15,693 nucleotides of DNA from CAYJFK01 sp964369475 (GCA_964369475.1 CAYJFK010000056.1:1-15693); one strand, 5' to 3'; shown: positions 6,539-13,665, numbered from the stretch's first letter. Notes: a model not told the origin generated them from the sequence alone. Translations and numbers: made by a program.

Positions 6539-7031
6539 CAAAATATCCCTCCTTAGCTAAAATTTCCCTGATTTTCTTCTTTGTCCTAAAGTCGATTACC
6601 CTCGCCGAGCTCTCGGCTATGCCGATCTTTTGCGAGATTTCGTAATAGGAAAATCCCTCGATTCGCATAAAAATTATCTGCCGTGTCTTTTCGGGCTCAC
6701 TCTCGAGAAGTTTTGTAATTCTGTTTGCCATATCGCTGTCGGCCACTGTGCCACTGTCGTGGTAGTCGATCTCGTTTACGTATAACGAGAGCTTTTCATG
6801 CAAGCTCCGACTGCGCTTTTCCCTACGTAAAAACTCGAACCACTTAAGCCTTGCAATGCTAAAGAGCCAAGTTTTAATGTCGCAATCCCCTCTAAAGGCC
6901 GGCAAAGATTTGATGGCGGCAAGAAATACTTCCGATGTTAAATCTTCCGAGATGTCACGGTTTTGCGACATATGTAATAAAAAATAGTATACATCTTTTT
7001 TATAGTTCTCGTATATATAATCAATGTGCAT
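6531..7031 (-). CDS. ECF-type RNA polymerase sigma factor
   Basis: This 166-residue protein has the two-domain layout of ECF sigma factors. Region 2 (about 5-70) includes DISEDLTSEVFLAAIKSL and the -10 recognition segment DIKTWLFSIARLKWFEFLRR. Region 4 (about 104-160) has the helix-turn-helix FSYYEISQKIGIAESSARV, which reads the -35 element. The ATG at 7031 is preferred because AAAGGGGG lies 6 nt upstream; a TTG seven codons earlier would lie upstream of that site. It is first in a three-gene overlapping operon with its likely anti-sigma factor and a YfjL-like protein. The target promoters cannot be deduced from this window. Many ECF operons regulate themselves, but the promoter I see looks sigma-A-like. 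Confidence 0.9.
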   Translation of the reverse strand: MHIDYIYENYKKDVYYFLLHMSQNRDISEDLTSEVFLAAIKSLPAFRGDCDIKTWLFSIARLKWFEFLRREKRSRSLHEKLSLYVNEIDYHDSGTVADSDMANRITKLLESEPEKTRQIIFMRIEGFSYYEISQKIGIAESSARVIDFRTKKKIREILAKEGYFDV

Positions 7032-7115
7032 CTCATGCCCCCTTTCATACAATTAGTGATAATTCGAGCGATTTCGTTACAGTATTTTGAAAAAAATTAT
7101 TTTGTAGACCTTATC

Positions 7116-7143
7116 ATTGTAACATATCCCATGCCCTTGACAA
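7116..7143 (-). promoter_or_regulatory. Probable promoter of the sigma factor operon
   Basis: On the minus strand TTGTCA (7143-7138) and TACAAT (7121-7116) are spaced by 16 bp, close to sigma-A consensus, about 85 bp before the sigma factor ATG. A separate TGTAACG (7078-7072, minus strand) could be part of an ECF-type -35 element, but I see no convincing -10 partner. Confidence 0.5.
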
Positions 7144-7266
7144 AGCAAAATAGAGATTTTATGCAAAAAACAAGCAAGAAAAAGCGATTTTATTGGCAGG
7201 GTAAAGGGGATTTTGTTAAAAAATCCAGCTATTTGCAAAAGTAACGGTAAATTATTACGAATATCG

Positions 7267-7295
7267 TTGCATATTAATGCTTAACGTGATAAAAT
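7267..7295 (+). promoter_or_regulatory. Promoter of the two-gene membrane protein operon
   Basis: TTGCAT (7267-7272), a 17-bp spacer and TAAAAT (7290-7295) form a reasonable sigma-A promoter. Transcription would start near 7302, about 40 bp before the ATG at 7341. That argues against the in-frame ATG at 7308, which would be almost leaderless. The rest of the 7032-7340 gap is AT-rich and shows no gene. Confidence 0.55.
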
Positions 7296-7340
7296 AAGGT
7301 TACGGTAATGGCGGTGAAATATAATATAAAGGAGGCAGTT

Positions 7341-8042
7341 ATGTCGAGCATTATTACGCATAGTAACAAGCAAGAGGCAATGTCTGGCTTGGTCAGAAAA
7401 TGCTACTCAGTCGCTATAATTATCTATGTTGTCATTGCATTTATGCATAACGCAATGGGGCACCCGATCTTACGGTTTAACCCGAATTGGCACCCAAACC
7501 CTGCCATGCTTCCGGTAGCGTTATATTTGACTTATGTGGCAGGAAAAAAGATAGATGTGCCGATTTATCTATACGGTGTAATAGCGGCAGTCTCTATGCT
7601 GAACTTCGGCGGCGACCTGCTCCAAGGGGCGATAAAGACCTCGCTAATACTGGCCATTTTTTCCGGTCTATGCTCCTTTCTTATAAAAAAAGGAGCAACA
7701 AAGGCGCTTTTTTACCTAGTAGCGACGCTGCTTGCCGCCGCATTGGTGGAAAATTTCTTTCTAAGTGCCATTTTGTGCTTTGGGGCGACATACATGCTTA
7801 TATCAAGCTCTCCCGACAACCACTTCGAGGCAAATGTCCTCTTTTCGCTCTCGGCAATTTTGGGCGGTATTTTTATAAAAATTTGGTTTATCCCGATAAA
7901 CTCGATAAATTCACAGAGCGCTATAAACTCGATACTCGCCGGCGTGATATTAATAAGCTCGATGCTAATTGCCGAATATGCGGTAAAGCTTAGATTTAAA
8001 GCCACGGTTAAATCCGATAATAACTCCAAAAAAAGAAGGTAG
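7341..8042 (+). CDS. Unrecognised multi-pass membrane protein
   Basis: This 233-residue, strongly hydrophobic protein has about six to seven predicted membrane segments. Examples are SVAIIIYVVIAFMH near the N-terminus, SLILAIFSGLCSFLI and ALFYLVATLLAAALV in the middle, and AGVILISSMLIAEYAV near the end. The tail is basic, SDNNSKKRR. I do not recognise a family, and no charged catalytic or transport motif stands out in the membrane segments. The start at 7341 is set by AAAGGAGG with 5-nt spacing; an in-frame ATG 33 bp upstream has a weaker site. The next gene follows after 32 bp in the same direction, so the two are probably an operon. It is divergent from the sigma factor operon. Confidence 0.75.
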   Translation: MSSIITHSNKQEAMSGLVRKCYSVAIIIYVVIAFMHNAMGHPILRFNPNWHPNPAMLPVALYLTYVAGKKIDVPIYLYGVIAAVSMLNFGGDLLQGAIKTSLILAIFSGLCSFLIKKGATKALFYLVATLLAAALVENFFLSAILCFGATYMLISSSPDNHFEANVLFSLSAILGGIFIKIWFIPINSINSQSAINSILAGVILISSMLIAEYAVKLRFKATVKSDNNSKKRR

Positions 8043-8074
8043 CTACATTAAACCAAAATATAAAGGAGGCAGTT

Positions 8075-8509
8075 ATGAACAAAAGAATAGCGGTAGGTAT
8101 TGCTGTAATCATTGCACTTTTGGCGGGGTATTACACATACCTCTACCTAAATCCCGACATCGCATTTATAATTGTCCGAGGGCGAGAGGATCGAGAGGCA
8201 AAGTTTGACCATTACACACTCTATTACTCGGAACACTCTGTTTTACCAATCCCCGGCGGTTTTATGGCAGTTCCGATAAGTGATGAGATTAAGGATAACA
8301 TGCTCGTACTCTCGGAAGGCACAAAGGAAACCGAGAGCGAGATAATGAACATGACTCCGCCCTTCGACATATCGCTTGAAATTACATTCGAAGATGGGAA
8401 TACTATCTTTACCTATGACGGTACATATACCGAAAAGGGTCAGCAAAAGGAGTACCACAAGGTTTTGACCTTTGATTTTATCTTTACCGAGGAAGTTGAG
8501 ATACAGTAG
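8075..8509 (+). CDS. Unrecognised protein with single membrane anchor
   Basis: This 144-residue protein has one N-terminal hydrophobic segment (about residues 5-25, IAVGIAVIIALLAGYYTYLYL), so most of it is probably outside the membrane. The rest is acidic and likely beta-rich (DISLEITFEDGNTIFTYDGTY). The family is not recognised. Its small size and layout resemble anchored accessory subunits, but that is only analogy. The 21 bp ending in its start codon are identical to those of the preceding gene. It is last in the pair and is followed by a strong terminator. Confidence 0.75.
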   Translation: MNKRIAVGIAVIIALLAGYYTYLYLNPDIAFIIVRGREDREAKFDHYTLYYSEHSVLPIPGGFMAVPISDEIKDNMLVLSEGTKETESEIMNMTPPFDISLEITFEDGNTIFTYDGTYTEKGQQKEYHKVLTFDFIFTEEVEIQ

Positions 8510-8538
8510 TATAAATGGTGCGCAAGGGGGGCGGATTA

Positions 8539-8576
8539 TAACACAGAGGGGGCTGCTACCGGCCCCCTCTGTGTTA
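8539..8576. terminator. Strong bidirectional terminator
   Basis: A 15-bp perfect GC-rich inverted repeat (8539-8553 and 8562-8576) has an 8-nt loop and is followed by TTTT on the plus strand. It ends the two-gene membrane operon. The stop codon of the minus-strand gene (8574-8576) lies inside its right arm, so it probably serves both transcripts. Confidence 0.9.
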
Positions 8577-9248
8577 TTTTAAATTAAAATCGACCAAATT
8601 CGGAGTTTGCTTCTTGGATATGTTAGATAAGATTTCGAAGTAATTATTCCTGATATATTCAAGTTCTGTATCGCTGATTTTTTTAAAGGCTACAATTTGA
8701 TACTTCCATTCCTCTTTTGAAGTTACAACATATACAAGGCGGTCTTTCCATATACAATCAGAAGAAAACTCCCATGTGCGAACCCACATTTTATACCTTG
8801 TATCCCACGGGAGCGCAAGGGTGCGATGCTCTCCTTTGGCGTTTTTTAAAATAAGCTTTGGCAGTACAATGTATTTTTCTCCACATATGCCCTTGTCACG
8901 CTGACTTGCAATATCATTTGTAGCGACCTGCCAAGTTAAATACTTTTTTGCTTGTGCAGTCATGCCTTTTTCGTACTTAGGGTGCTCTCGCTTGTTAAAT
9001 AATTCCACGATAAAAAATTTATATTCATTTTGACCTCTATATCGCTTGTTGCACTCAATTTCGATTATATCGACCCACTTGCCCTTGGTGTCTATCTTCT
9101 CTGCAACATCACGAGTGATGAAGACTGCGCCGGATTTGCCATTTTCAATATAAGCGATGTAATCTGCATCATGTCTGAATTTGCCATGTTTTTCGCTGGA
9201 CTTGTCTTTCTTAAAACTGCTGTGCTTCGTTTCGACTTTTCCTCTCAT
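8574..9248 (-). CDS. Unrecognised 224-residue soluble protein
   Basis: This lysine- and aromatic-rich protein has no signal peptide or membrane segment. The basic N-terminus (KVETKHSSFKKDKSSEKHGK) looks disordered. The core has regular hydrophobic strands (WVDIIEIECNKRYRG, YKFFIVELF, KYIVLPKLIL) and many tryptophans in its second half (W153, W160, W164, W172, W182 by count). I do not recognise a family, and no catalytic motif can be named. The ATG has AAGGAG with 7-nt spacing. It sits alone, possibly behind the promoter at 9467-9500 and a terminator-like hairpin, so its expression may be attenuated. The lack of partner genes or a known family suggests an accessory gene; that is inference. Confidence 0.65.
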   Translation of the reverse strand: MRGKVETKHSSFKKDKSSEKHGKFRHDADYIAYIENGKSGAVFITRDVAEKIDTKGKWVDIIEIECNKRYRGQNEYKFFIVELFNKREHPKYEKGMTAQAKKYLTWQVATNDIASQRDKGICGEKYIVLPKLILKNAKGEHRTLALPWDTRYKMWVRTWEFSSDCIWKDRLVYVVTSKEEWKYQIVAFKKISDTELEYIRNNYFEILSNISKKQTPNLVDFNLK

Positions 9249-9274
9249 GGTTAGTCTCCTTATAAAAAATTAAC

Positions 9275-9466
9275 ATAAAAAAGAGAAAACTCCACCGTAA
9301 TAAATACAGCGGAGTTTTAAAAAAACCGAATACACTTCGAAGAAATGCTTTAGTATCACTTGTCTTTGCACCGAAGGCAAAATGCGTCCGTATACACTTC
9401 AAAAGTGCTTGTGCAAAAACTTTGACGGTGAAGCATGATTGAATCATCTTCCCCAATATTATGTTT
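9275..9466 (-). ncRNA. Candidate structured leader or small RNA
   Basis: A minus-strand transcript from the promoter at 9467-9500 would be about 190 nt and end at the terminator hairpin at 9286-9318. It could form CACTT-TTG-AAGTG (from 9407 to 9395) and a TTTGCC/GGTGCAAA hairpin with a TTCG loop (around 9366-9383). It also holds a 13-nt direct repeat, GAAGTGTATACGG (9400-9388) and GAAGTGTATTCGG (9338-9326). It may be a separate RNA, an attenuating leader of the gene at 8574-9248, or the 3' UTR of the HD-GYP gene. A short frame here (TTG start, no ribosome binding site) is not convincing. Confidence 0.4.
9277..9318 (-). terminator. Minus-strand terminator or attenuator hairpin
   Basis: Read on the minus strand, AAAACTCC (9318-9311) pairs with GGAGTTTT (9293-9286). 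The pairing continues inward through two G-U pairs to 14 continuous base pairs with a 5-nt loop, followed by CTCTTTTTT. On the plus strand the two wobble pairs become A-C mismatches, so selection appears to act on the minus-strand RNA. It lies about 30 bp before the ATG of the 224-residue protein gene. Confidence 0.7.
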
Positions 9467-9500
9467 ATTATATTAAATCAAAAATATCCGCTATTGTCAA
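9467..9500 (-). promoter_or_regulatory. Promoter just after the HD-GYP gene
   Basis: On the minus strand a perfect TTGACA (9500-9495) is followed after 17 bp by TTTAAT (9477-9472). A TATAAT (9472-9467) lies 22 bp away, which is too far to be the usual partner. It begins a few bases beyond the HD-GYP stop codon and points toward the candidate RNA and the 224-residue protein gene. Confidence 0.55.
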
Positions 9501-9507
9501 TACCCAT

Positions 9508-10779
9508 CTACCTCACCGCAGACTCCTTCAATCTTTGCATCTCCACTAACAATCTGTCGTACTCGGTTAAGATTTCGGCATATACCGCCTCGACAGGGCT
9601 CGAGGCTTTGTCCAGTGCAATTTGCAATTCTGCATTGTGCTCCGTGATAATTTTTACAATGTCAGAGTCGATCTGGTTCATGTTTGCCATGTCCTCTAAG
9701 ATAAAAATTGTCTTTTCCCAGTCGTATTCGCCCTTGTAGCTTCGGCGACTTATAAGGGCGCTCGTTATGTCGGCGACCGCTACAATGCGCATCTCTATTG
9801 TAAGCTGATCGGCATTAAGCCCCCTCGGGTAGCCTGTGCCGTTTAGTTTTTCGTGATGATTTACAGCAAAATCAATAATATCTCTCTCGAAAAGCCCCTC
9901 TAAAATCTCCTCGGTGTAGGAGGCGTGCGTGCGCATAATTGTCATCTTGTCCGAATCGAGTTTGCCTTTAAACTCCAAAATAGACTCGGGAATGGCAATT
10001 TTGCCTATGTCGTGGAGCAGTGCGCTGTAATAGAGCTTTTCTATTGTCTCCTGCGGCAGACCGAGCCGCTCACCCAAAAAGACACTTATTGTCGTCGTGT
10101 TTACCGAGTGAAGCATGGTAACAGGGCTTTTAAACTCCATCGAGTATATTATCATCTTTAGATACTTAACCAAATCTTCCTCGGACAGGCTTAGTGTCTC
10201 GACCGTTTTGTTAGACCATACGGTTGCATCGTGGTTAAAGTATTCTAAAGTTATCTCCTTTTTGTCGATAAGCCTTTTTAGGGCATCGAGATATTTTTTA
10301 TCTATATTACCGCTTTTTGTAATGTTGGCGTGGATTTTATCGAAGGACTTTACCTTCAAACTGCCCACATCTACCATGTCGGCAAGATTTATTACCTGCG
10401 CATATGCGGCAACAACAGGATCGACATTAGAGAGCAGTCGCAGTGGGGTGTGGTGGTATAACACCGCCTCGCAACTGTCGGTAATGGGGGTTAGGTGCTT
10501 TAAAAAGAGGTAGCCATAGACAGAATGCTGATCGGCATTTGCCGTTTCGAACTTTATAAGATTGTTTATATCCTCGGTTTTATATGCTCCTATATCGTGA
10601 AAAATACTCAATAAATAGAGGTTTGCAGGGTCTAAGGTCGCAAATCCGTCGAGCTCCTCGATGATTTTAGCGGCGAGAAATGCAACACGCTCCCCGTGGC
10701 TTATAAGTCGCTCGTCAAAAAAGCGCAGAGCCTTAGAGCACAAAAGCACGATTTTATTTCCGCAATCAAGTGTATACAT
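9508..10779 (-). CDS. Double-HD protein with C-terminal HD-GYP domain
   Basis: This 423-residue cytosolic protein has two HD phosphohydrolase domains. The first (about 20-140) has His28, His61-Asp62 in FHDIG, His85, His109-His110 and Asp134. The second (about 215-345) is an HD-GYP domain: His224, LLHDIGK (His256-Asp257), His285, HHEKLNGTGYP (308-318) and Asp337. HD-GYP enzymes typically hydrolyse cyclic di-GMP; metal ligands appear present in both domains. No receiver, PAS or membrane segment is visible, so input may come through the N-terminal domain. AAGGGG precedes the ATG with about 10-nt spacing. It is a single gene, 262 bp downstream of the transporter gene on the same strand. No diguanylate cyclase occurs in this window. 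Confidence 0.88.
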   Translation of the reverse strand: MYTLDCGNKIVLLCSKALRFFDERLISHGERVAFLAAKIIEELDGFATLDPANLYLLSIFHDIGAYKTEDINNLIKFETANADQHSVYGYLFLKHLTPITDSCEAVLYHHTPLRLLSNVDPVVAAYAQVINLADMVDVGSLKVKSFDKIHANITKSGNIDKKYLDALKRLIDKKEITLEYFNHDATVWSNKTVETLSLSEEDLVKYLKMIIYSMEFKSPVTMLHSVNTTTISVFLGERLGLPQETIEKLYYSALLHDIGKIAIPESILEFKGKLDSDKMTIMRTHASYTEEILEGLFERDIIDFAVNHHEKLNGTGYPRGLNADQLTIEMRIVAVADITSALISRRSYKGEYDWEKTIFILEDMANMNQIDSDIVKIITEHNAELQIALDKASSPVEAVYAEILTEYDRLLVEMQRLKESAVR

Positions 10780-10957
10780 TAAATTTTGCCCCTTCTGATA
10801 GATAATAGAGCCTATGCTTGCTTTAACTCAAGCAATACTCAAAGGACAGTATAACACAAGATTTTTGCAAAGTCTCTAAAAATATCAAAATATTTCTATA
10901 AAATAAATGGAATCTAAAAAATTTTGCAAGGTAAGCTTTATGATCTTATATAAGCAG

Positions 10958-11016
10958 GCCTTGTTTTCTAAAAAATGCCATTAAAATAGTGCCTTTGTAT
11001 TAAGTCGGAACAAGGC
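10958..11016 (-). other. Long-range stem in the gap after the MATE gene
   Basis: GCCTTGTT (10958-10965) and AACAAGGC (11009-11016) form an 8-bp inverted repeat enclosing 43 nt, just beyond the stop of the MATE fusion gene. No T-run follows on the minus strand, so it is not a standard terminator. The remaining 10780-11041 gap shows no gene; TTGCTT/AAGCAA (10818-10835) is a small hairpin in the leader of the HD-GYP gene. Confidence 0.3.
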
Positions 11017-11041
11017 AAAACTTACACCAAGACAGAGTTTA

Positions 11042-13075
11042 TCATACCGCCTTTTCCGCTACCCCTTCGCTCTTTAGGGAGCACGTGATTAGCTCTACCG
11101 CTCCGTTTACTCCCACTTTGGAGGTGTCGATGCAAAGGTTATAGTGCTCTACATCGTCCCACTCAAGCCCTGTGTTTGCCTTAAAATAGGCCTTGCGCTT
11201 GTCGTCGATAGCTGTGATCTCACGCTCGATTTGGTCATGCGTCTTTGTCTTTAAAATCTCGGGGTCTCGCTCGATGCACCGCTCGACTTTATAATTCATA
11301 TCGGAGGAAAAAATAAAGACCTTTAGCGGATTATACTCACTTAAAACATGGCTTGCACATCGCCCGACATAGACCCCCTTGGAGCCTTCGGCGAGCTCTT
11401 TTAGTATCATGGTTTCGGCCGTTTTAATCTCGCCAAGAGGTAGACGGCCATACTTCATAAAGGAGCGGCTAAAGGTATATGTGTAGTCCTTCTCGCTTAT
11501 CTCGTCTAATTTCCCTATCAAATCGGGCGACAGACCGCTGCTCTCCGAGATAAAGCTTATGAGCTCCTTGTCGAAATAAGCGCACCCCAAGCTGTCGGCG
11601 AGCTTTTTTGCGACCTCACGTCCGCCGCTGCCAAACTGCCTGTTTACCGTTATAATCCTGTCGCAACTGCTATGCAAAAGAGCGGCATTAGCGCCTTGCG
11701 CCTCTTGCGACATCTTCTCGTCGTAAAGGGCGAGCGAACTTTTTGGAGAAGCCTTTTTTGCCGTAACTTTGAGCAGGACCAAGCTTACAATAAATGTGCA
11801 AGCCTCGGCAAAGGGCACACTAAGCCAAATGCCGTCTATTTCGAAATAATTCGGTAGCATCGTAATGCCTATTACTACAAAAATCAACCCACGACTTGCC
11901 GCCACCATGACCGATTCGAGCCCTTTTCCTATAAAGGTAAAATAGCCCGATGTTAGGATATTAAAGCCCGACAACAAAAAGGAAAGGGCATATATCTTGC
12001 CGCCTGATGCCGCAAGAGAGACCAGTGCGGCATTATCCTTGATAAAGAGGCCTACAAGCCACTCTCCGCCAAAGAACAATAGCAAAAAGAGCCCTACACC
12101 AAAGACAAAGTTGCAGATATAAGAGAGTGTCATGAGCGCCTTTACCCTCTTTGTGTCCTGTGTGCCATAGTTGTAGCTCACAATAGGGCCTATGCCGTCT
12201 GACACGCCAAAGAGTAGCATACCGCCAAATGTGCCTACATAGTTAATGGCGGTAAAGGCGGCAACACCATCAGGGCCTGCAACGCTCATAAGGGCGGCAT
12301 TAAAGAGAAAGATGGTAACGGCTATCGAAATGGAGTTTATGCCCTCCGACGAGCCGTTGTAGAGCACGCTTAAAATGCTCTCGCCCGAAAATTTGCCAAC
12401 ATAGAGGTTTATAACATTCGACCTCTTTAGCATTGGCCATATAACCACAAAAAGAGCCGCCACATATGCAGTTCCCGTAGCAAGAGCAGCACCCATAACG
12501 CCAAGACCCAAGCGGGCAACAAAGAGGTAGTCGAGCGACACATTTACAATAATGCTAAGCATAGAGCCGTAAAAATACTTCTCGGGCTCGCCTACAATGC
12601 GGTTTAGAAAGCCAATATAGAACATCATGCACATGGGAATTGCAAAGATAGAAATATACTTTATATATGTAGCAGAACCTGCAAGAAGCGTCTCGTCTGC
12701 CCCGAGTAGCACAGCGATCTGACTGCTTAGCGTCAGGCCGAGTAGCGTTATAAGGGCGGCGCATACAAATATAATTATCTTAAATGTGTTAAAGCAATTT
12801 TGCGCCTTTTCCCTGTTGTCCTTGCCGAGGTTTAAGCCGATATAACTCTGCGATCCGATGCTTATAATCATGCTAACGCCGACAATAAGTTGCATAAAAG
12901 GCATGGCTATATTAACGCTTGCAAGTGCATTACTACCAACATAGTTGCCGACAAACATGCCGTCTATCATGCCCTGAAGACCCGATATAATCATGGCTAT
13001 AACAGCCGGAAAACAGTATTTAATAAAGAGCTTTGGTATGCGCTCCTTGCTTAAAATGTTATCGGTTAAGGTCAT
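11042..13075 (-). CDS. MATE efflux transporter fused to cytidylate kinase-like domain
   Basis: Residues 1 to about 440 are a MATE-family multidrug/sodium antiporter with twelve hydrophobic segments; the start KLFIKYCFPAVIAMIISGLQGMIDGMFVG, cited here only by position 15-43, and NGSSEGINSIS (240-250) are typical. MATE proteins usually end at about 450 residues. Here a linker (about 440-470) leads to a cytosolic P-loop domain (about 472-665) resembling the cytidylate kinase-like family, with ITVNRQFGSGGREVAKKLAD (475-494), YFDKELI (500-506) and GRCASHVL (571-578). What it phosphorylates, if anything, is unknown. The frame is uninterrupted across the junction. The ATG follows GGAGG and overlaps the MarR gene by 17 bp, implying co-expression and MarR control. 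Confidence 0.85.
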   Translation of the reverse strand: MTLTDNILSKERIPKLFIKYCFPAVIAMIISGLQGMIDGMFVGNYVGSNALASVNIAMPFMQLIVGVSMIISIGSQSYIGLNLGKDNREKAQNCFNTFKIIIFVCAALITLLGLTLSSQIAVLLGADETLLAGSATYIKYISIFAIPMCMMFYIGFLNRIVGEPEKYFYGSMLSIIVNVSLDYLFVARLGLGVMGAALATGTAYVAALFVVIWPMLKRSNVINLYVGKFSGESILSVLYNGSSEGINSISIAVTIFLFNAALMSVAGPDGVAAFTAINYVGTFGGMLLFGVSDGIGPIVSYNYGTQDTKRVKALMTLSYICNFVFGVGLFLLLFFGGEWLVGLFIKDNAALVSLAASGGKIYALSFLLSGFNILTSGYFTFIGKGLESVMVAASRGLIFVVIGITMLPNYFEIDGIWLSVPFAEACTFIVSLVLLKVTAKKASPKSSLALYDEKMSQEAQGANAALLHSSCDRIITVNRQFGSGGREVAKKLADSLGCAYFDKELISFISESSGLSPDLIGKLDEISEKDYTYTFSRSFMKYGRLPLGEIKTAETMILKELAEGSKGVYVGRCASHVLSEYNPLKVFIFSSDMNYKVERCIERDPEILKTKTHDQIEREITAIDDKRKAYFKANTGLEWDDVEHYNLCIDTSKVGVNGAVELITCSLKSEGVAEKAV

Positions 13076-13511
13076 CTAAATTTTCCTCCAATAATGAACT
13101 GCTAAGCAAACTCAGCAGCTCGCACAGGTTTTTAATATCATTTTCGGTGTACTTGCCCTCTATAACCTTTGCAACATGCGTGCCTATACTTGCTCCCGAA
13201 TACTGCGTATAAAGGCCGTCGTTGACAAAGAGATAGTGCACCCTTTTGTCAGACTCGCTCTGTCGTCTTGTAACATACCCTTTTTTTACAAGCTCTTTTA
13301 TTTTTTTGGTAACAGAAGGCCGAGAAACGCCGAGCATATCGGCAATCTTAGACGAGGTATACATGCCGGGATATGCGGAAATTATATCGAGATAGAGCAC
13401 ATCGTTGTATGTAAGCTTTGTGCTGTCCTGCAAACTCTGTTGCAGTTTTAGCTCGCTTATAGATAGATCGTGATAAAATTTATTTAGTGTTCTTGTTAGT
13501 TCGTTATGCAT
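13059..13511 (-). CDS. MarR-family transcriptional repressor
   Basis: This 150-residue winged-helix protein fits the usual MarR length. The helix-turn-helix is TSSKIADMLGVSRPSVTKKI, followed by the wing KKGYVTRRQSESDKRVHYLFV with the conserved DxR pattern. The ends are helical, as expected for dimerisation. I chose the ATG at 13511 because GGAGG lies 5 nt upstream; in-frame starts further upstream would fall in the palindromic operator. It overlaps the start of the MATE fusion gene by 17 bp. MarR proteins often repress themselves and a neighbouring efflux gene until a toxic ligand binds; the palindrome over its own promoter supports autorepression. Confidence 0.9.
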   Translation of the reverse strand: MHNELTRTLNKFYHDLSISELKLQQSLQDSTKLTYNDVLYLDIISAYPGMYTSSKIADMLGVSRPSVTKKIKELVKKGYVTRRQSESDKRVHYLFVNDGLYTQYSGASIGTHVAKVIEGKYTENDIKNLCELLSLLSSSLLEENLDDLNR

Positions 13512-13521
13512 AATGACCTCC

Positions 13522-13561
13522 ATATAGTTGCGCAATAATAGCTATTATAGTGCAACTATAT
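13522..13561 (-). promoter_or_regulatory. 40-bp palindromic operator, probably for MarR
   Basis: Arms ATATAGTTGC (13522-13531) and GCAACTATAT (13552-13561) enclose the nested palindrome AATAGCTATT. Over 40 bp only two position pairs fail to match. It covers the -10 box and most of the spacer of the MarR promoter and abuts the GGAGG ribosome binding site, so bound protein would block RNA polymerase. Confidence 0.8.
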
Positions 13562-13572
13562 TTGTTTGTCAA
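13544..13572 (-). promoter_or_regulatory. Consensus sigma-A promoter of the marR-MATE operon
   Basis: On the minus strand TTGACA (13572-13567), exactly 17 bp, and TATAAT (13549-13544) give a perfect consensus promoter. Such a strong promoter fits an operon held off by a repressor and induced sharply. Confidence 0.88.
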
Positions 13573-13636
13573 GGGGGCTTTAAACAAAAAGGGGGGCTCT
13601 TTTGTTAAAGTAGCATTAGAGCTTTTTAATTTTAAG

Positions 13637-13665
13637 TTGAAGTAAGAGAGTCGAGATGATATAAT
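13637..13665 (+). promoter_or_regulatory. Promoter of the membrane protein gene at 13752
   Basis: TTGAAG (13637-13642), a 17-bp spacer and TATAAT (13660-13665) match sigma-A consensus in 11 of 12 hexamer positions. The predicted leader is about 80 nt. Confidence 0.7.

Noticed and set aside
7308..7340. Upstream start adding 11 residues to the polytopic membrane protein
   Set aside because: The ATG would lie about 6 nt after the predicted transcription start, whereas the ATG at 7341 has a near-perfect ribosome binding site.
9211..9456. 81-residue minus-strand reading frame before the unknown gene
   Set aside because: TTG start, no ribosome binding site, and it runs through a terminator hairpin and overlaps the next gene.
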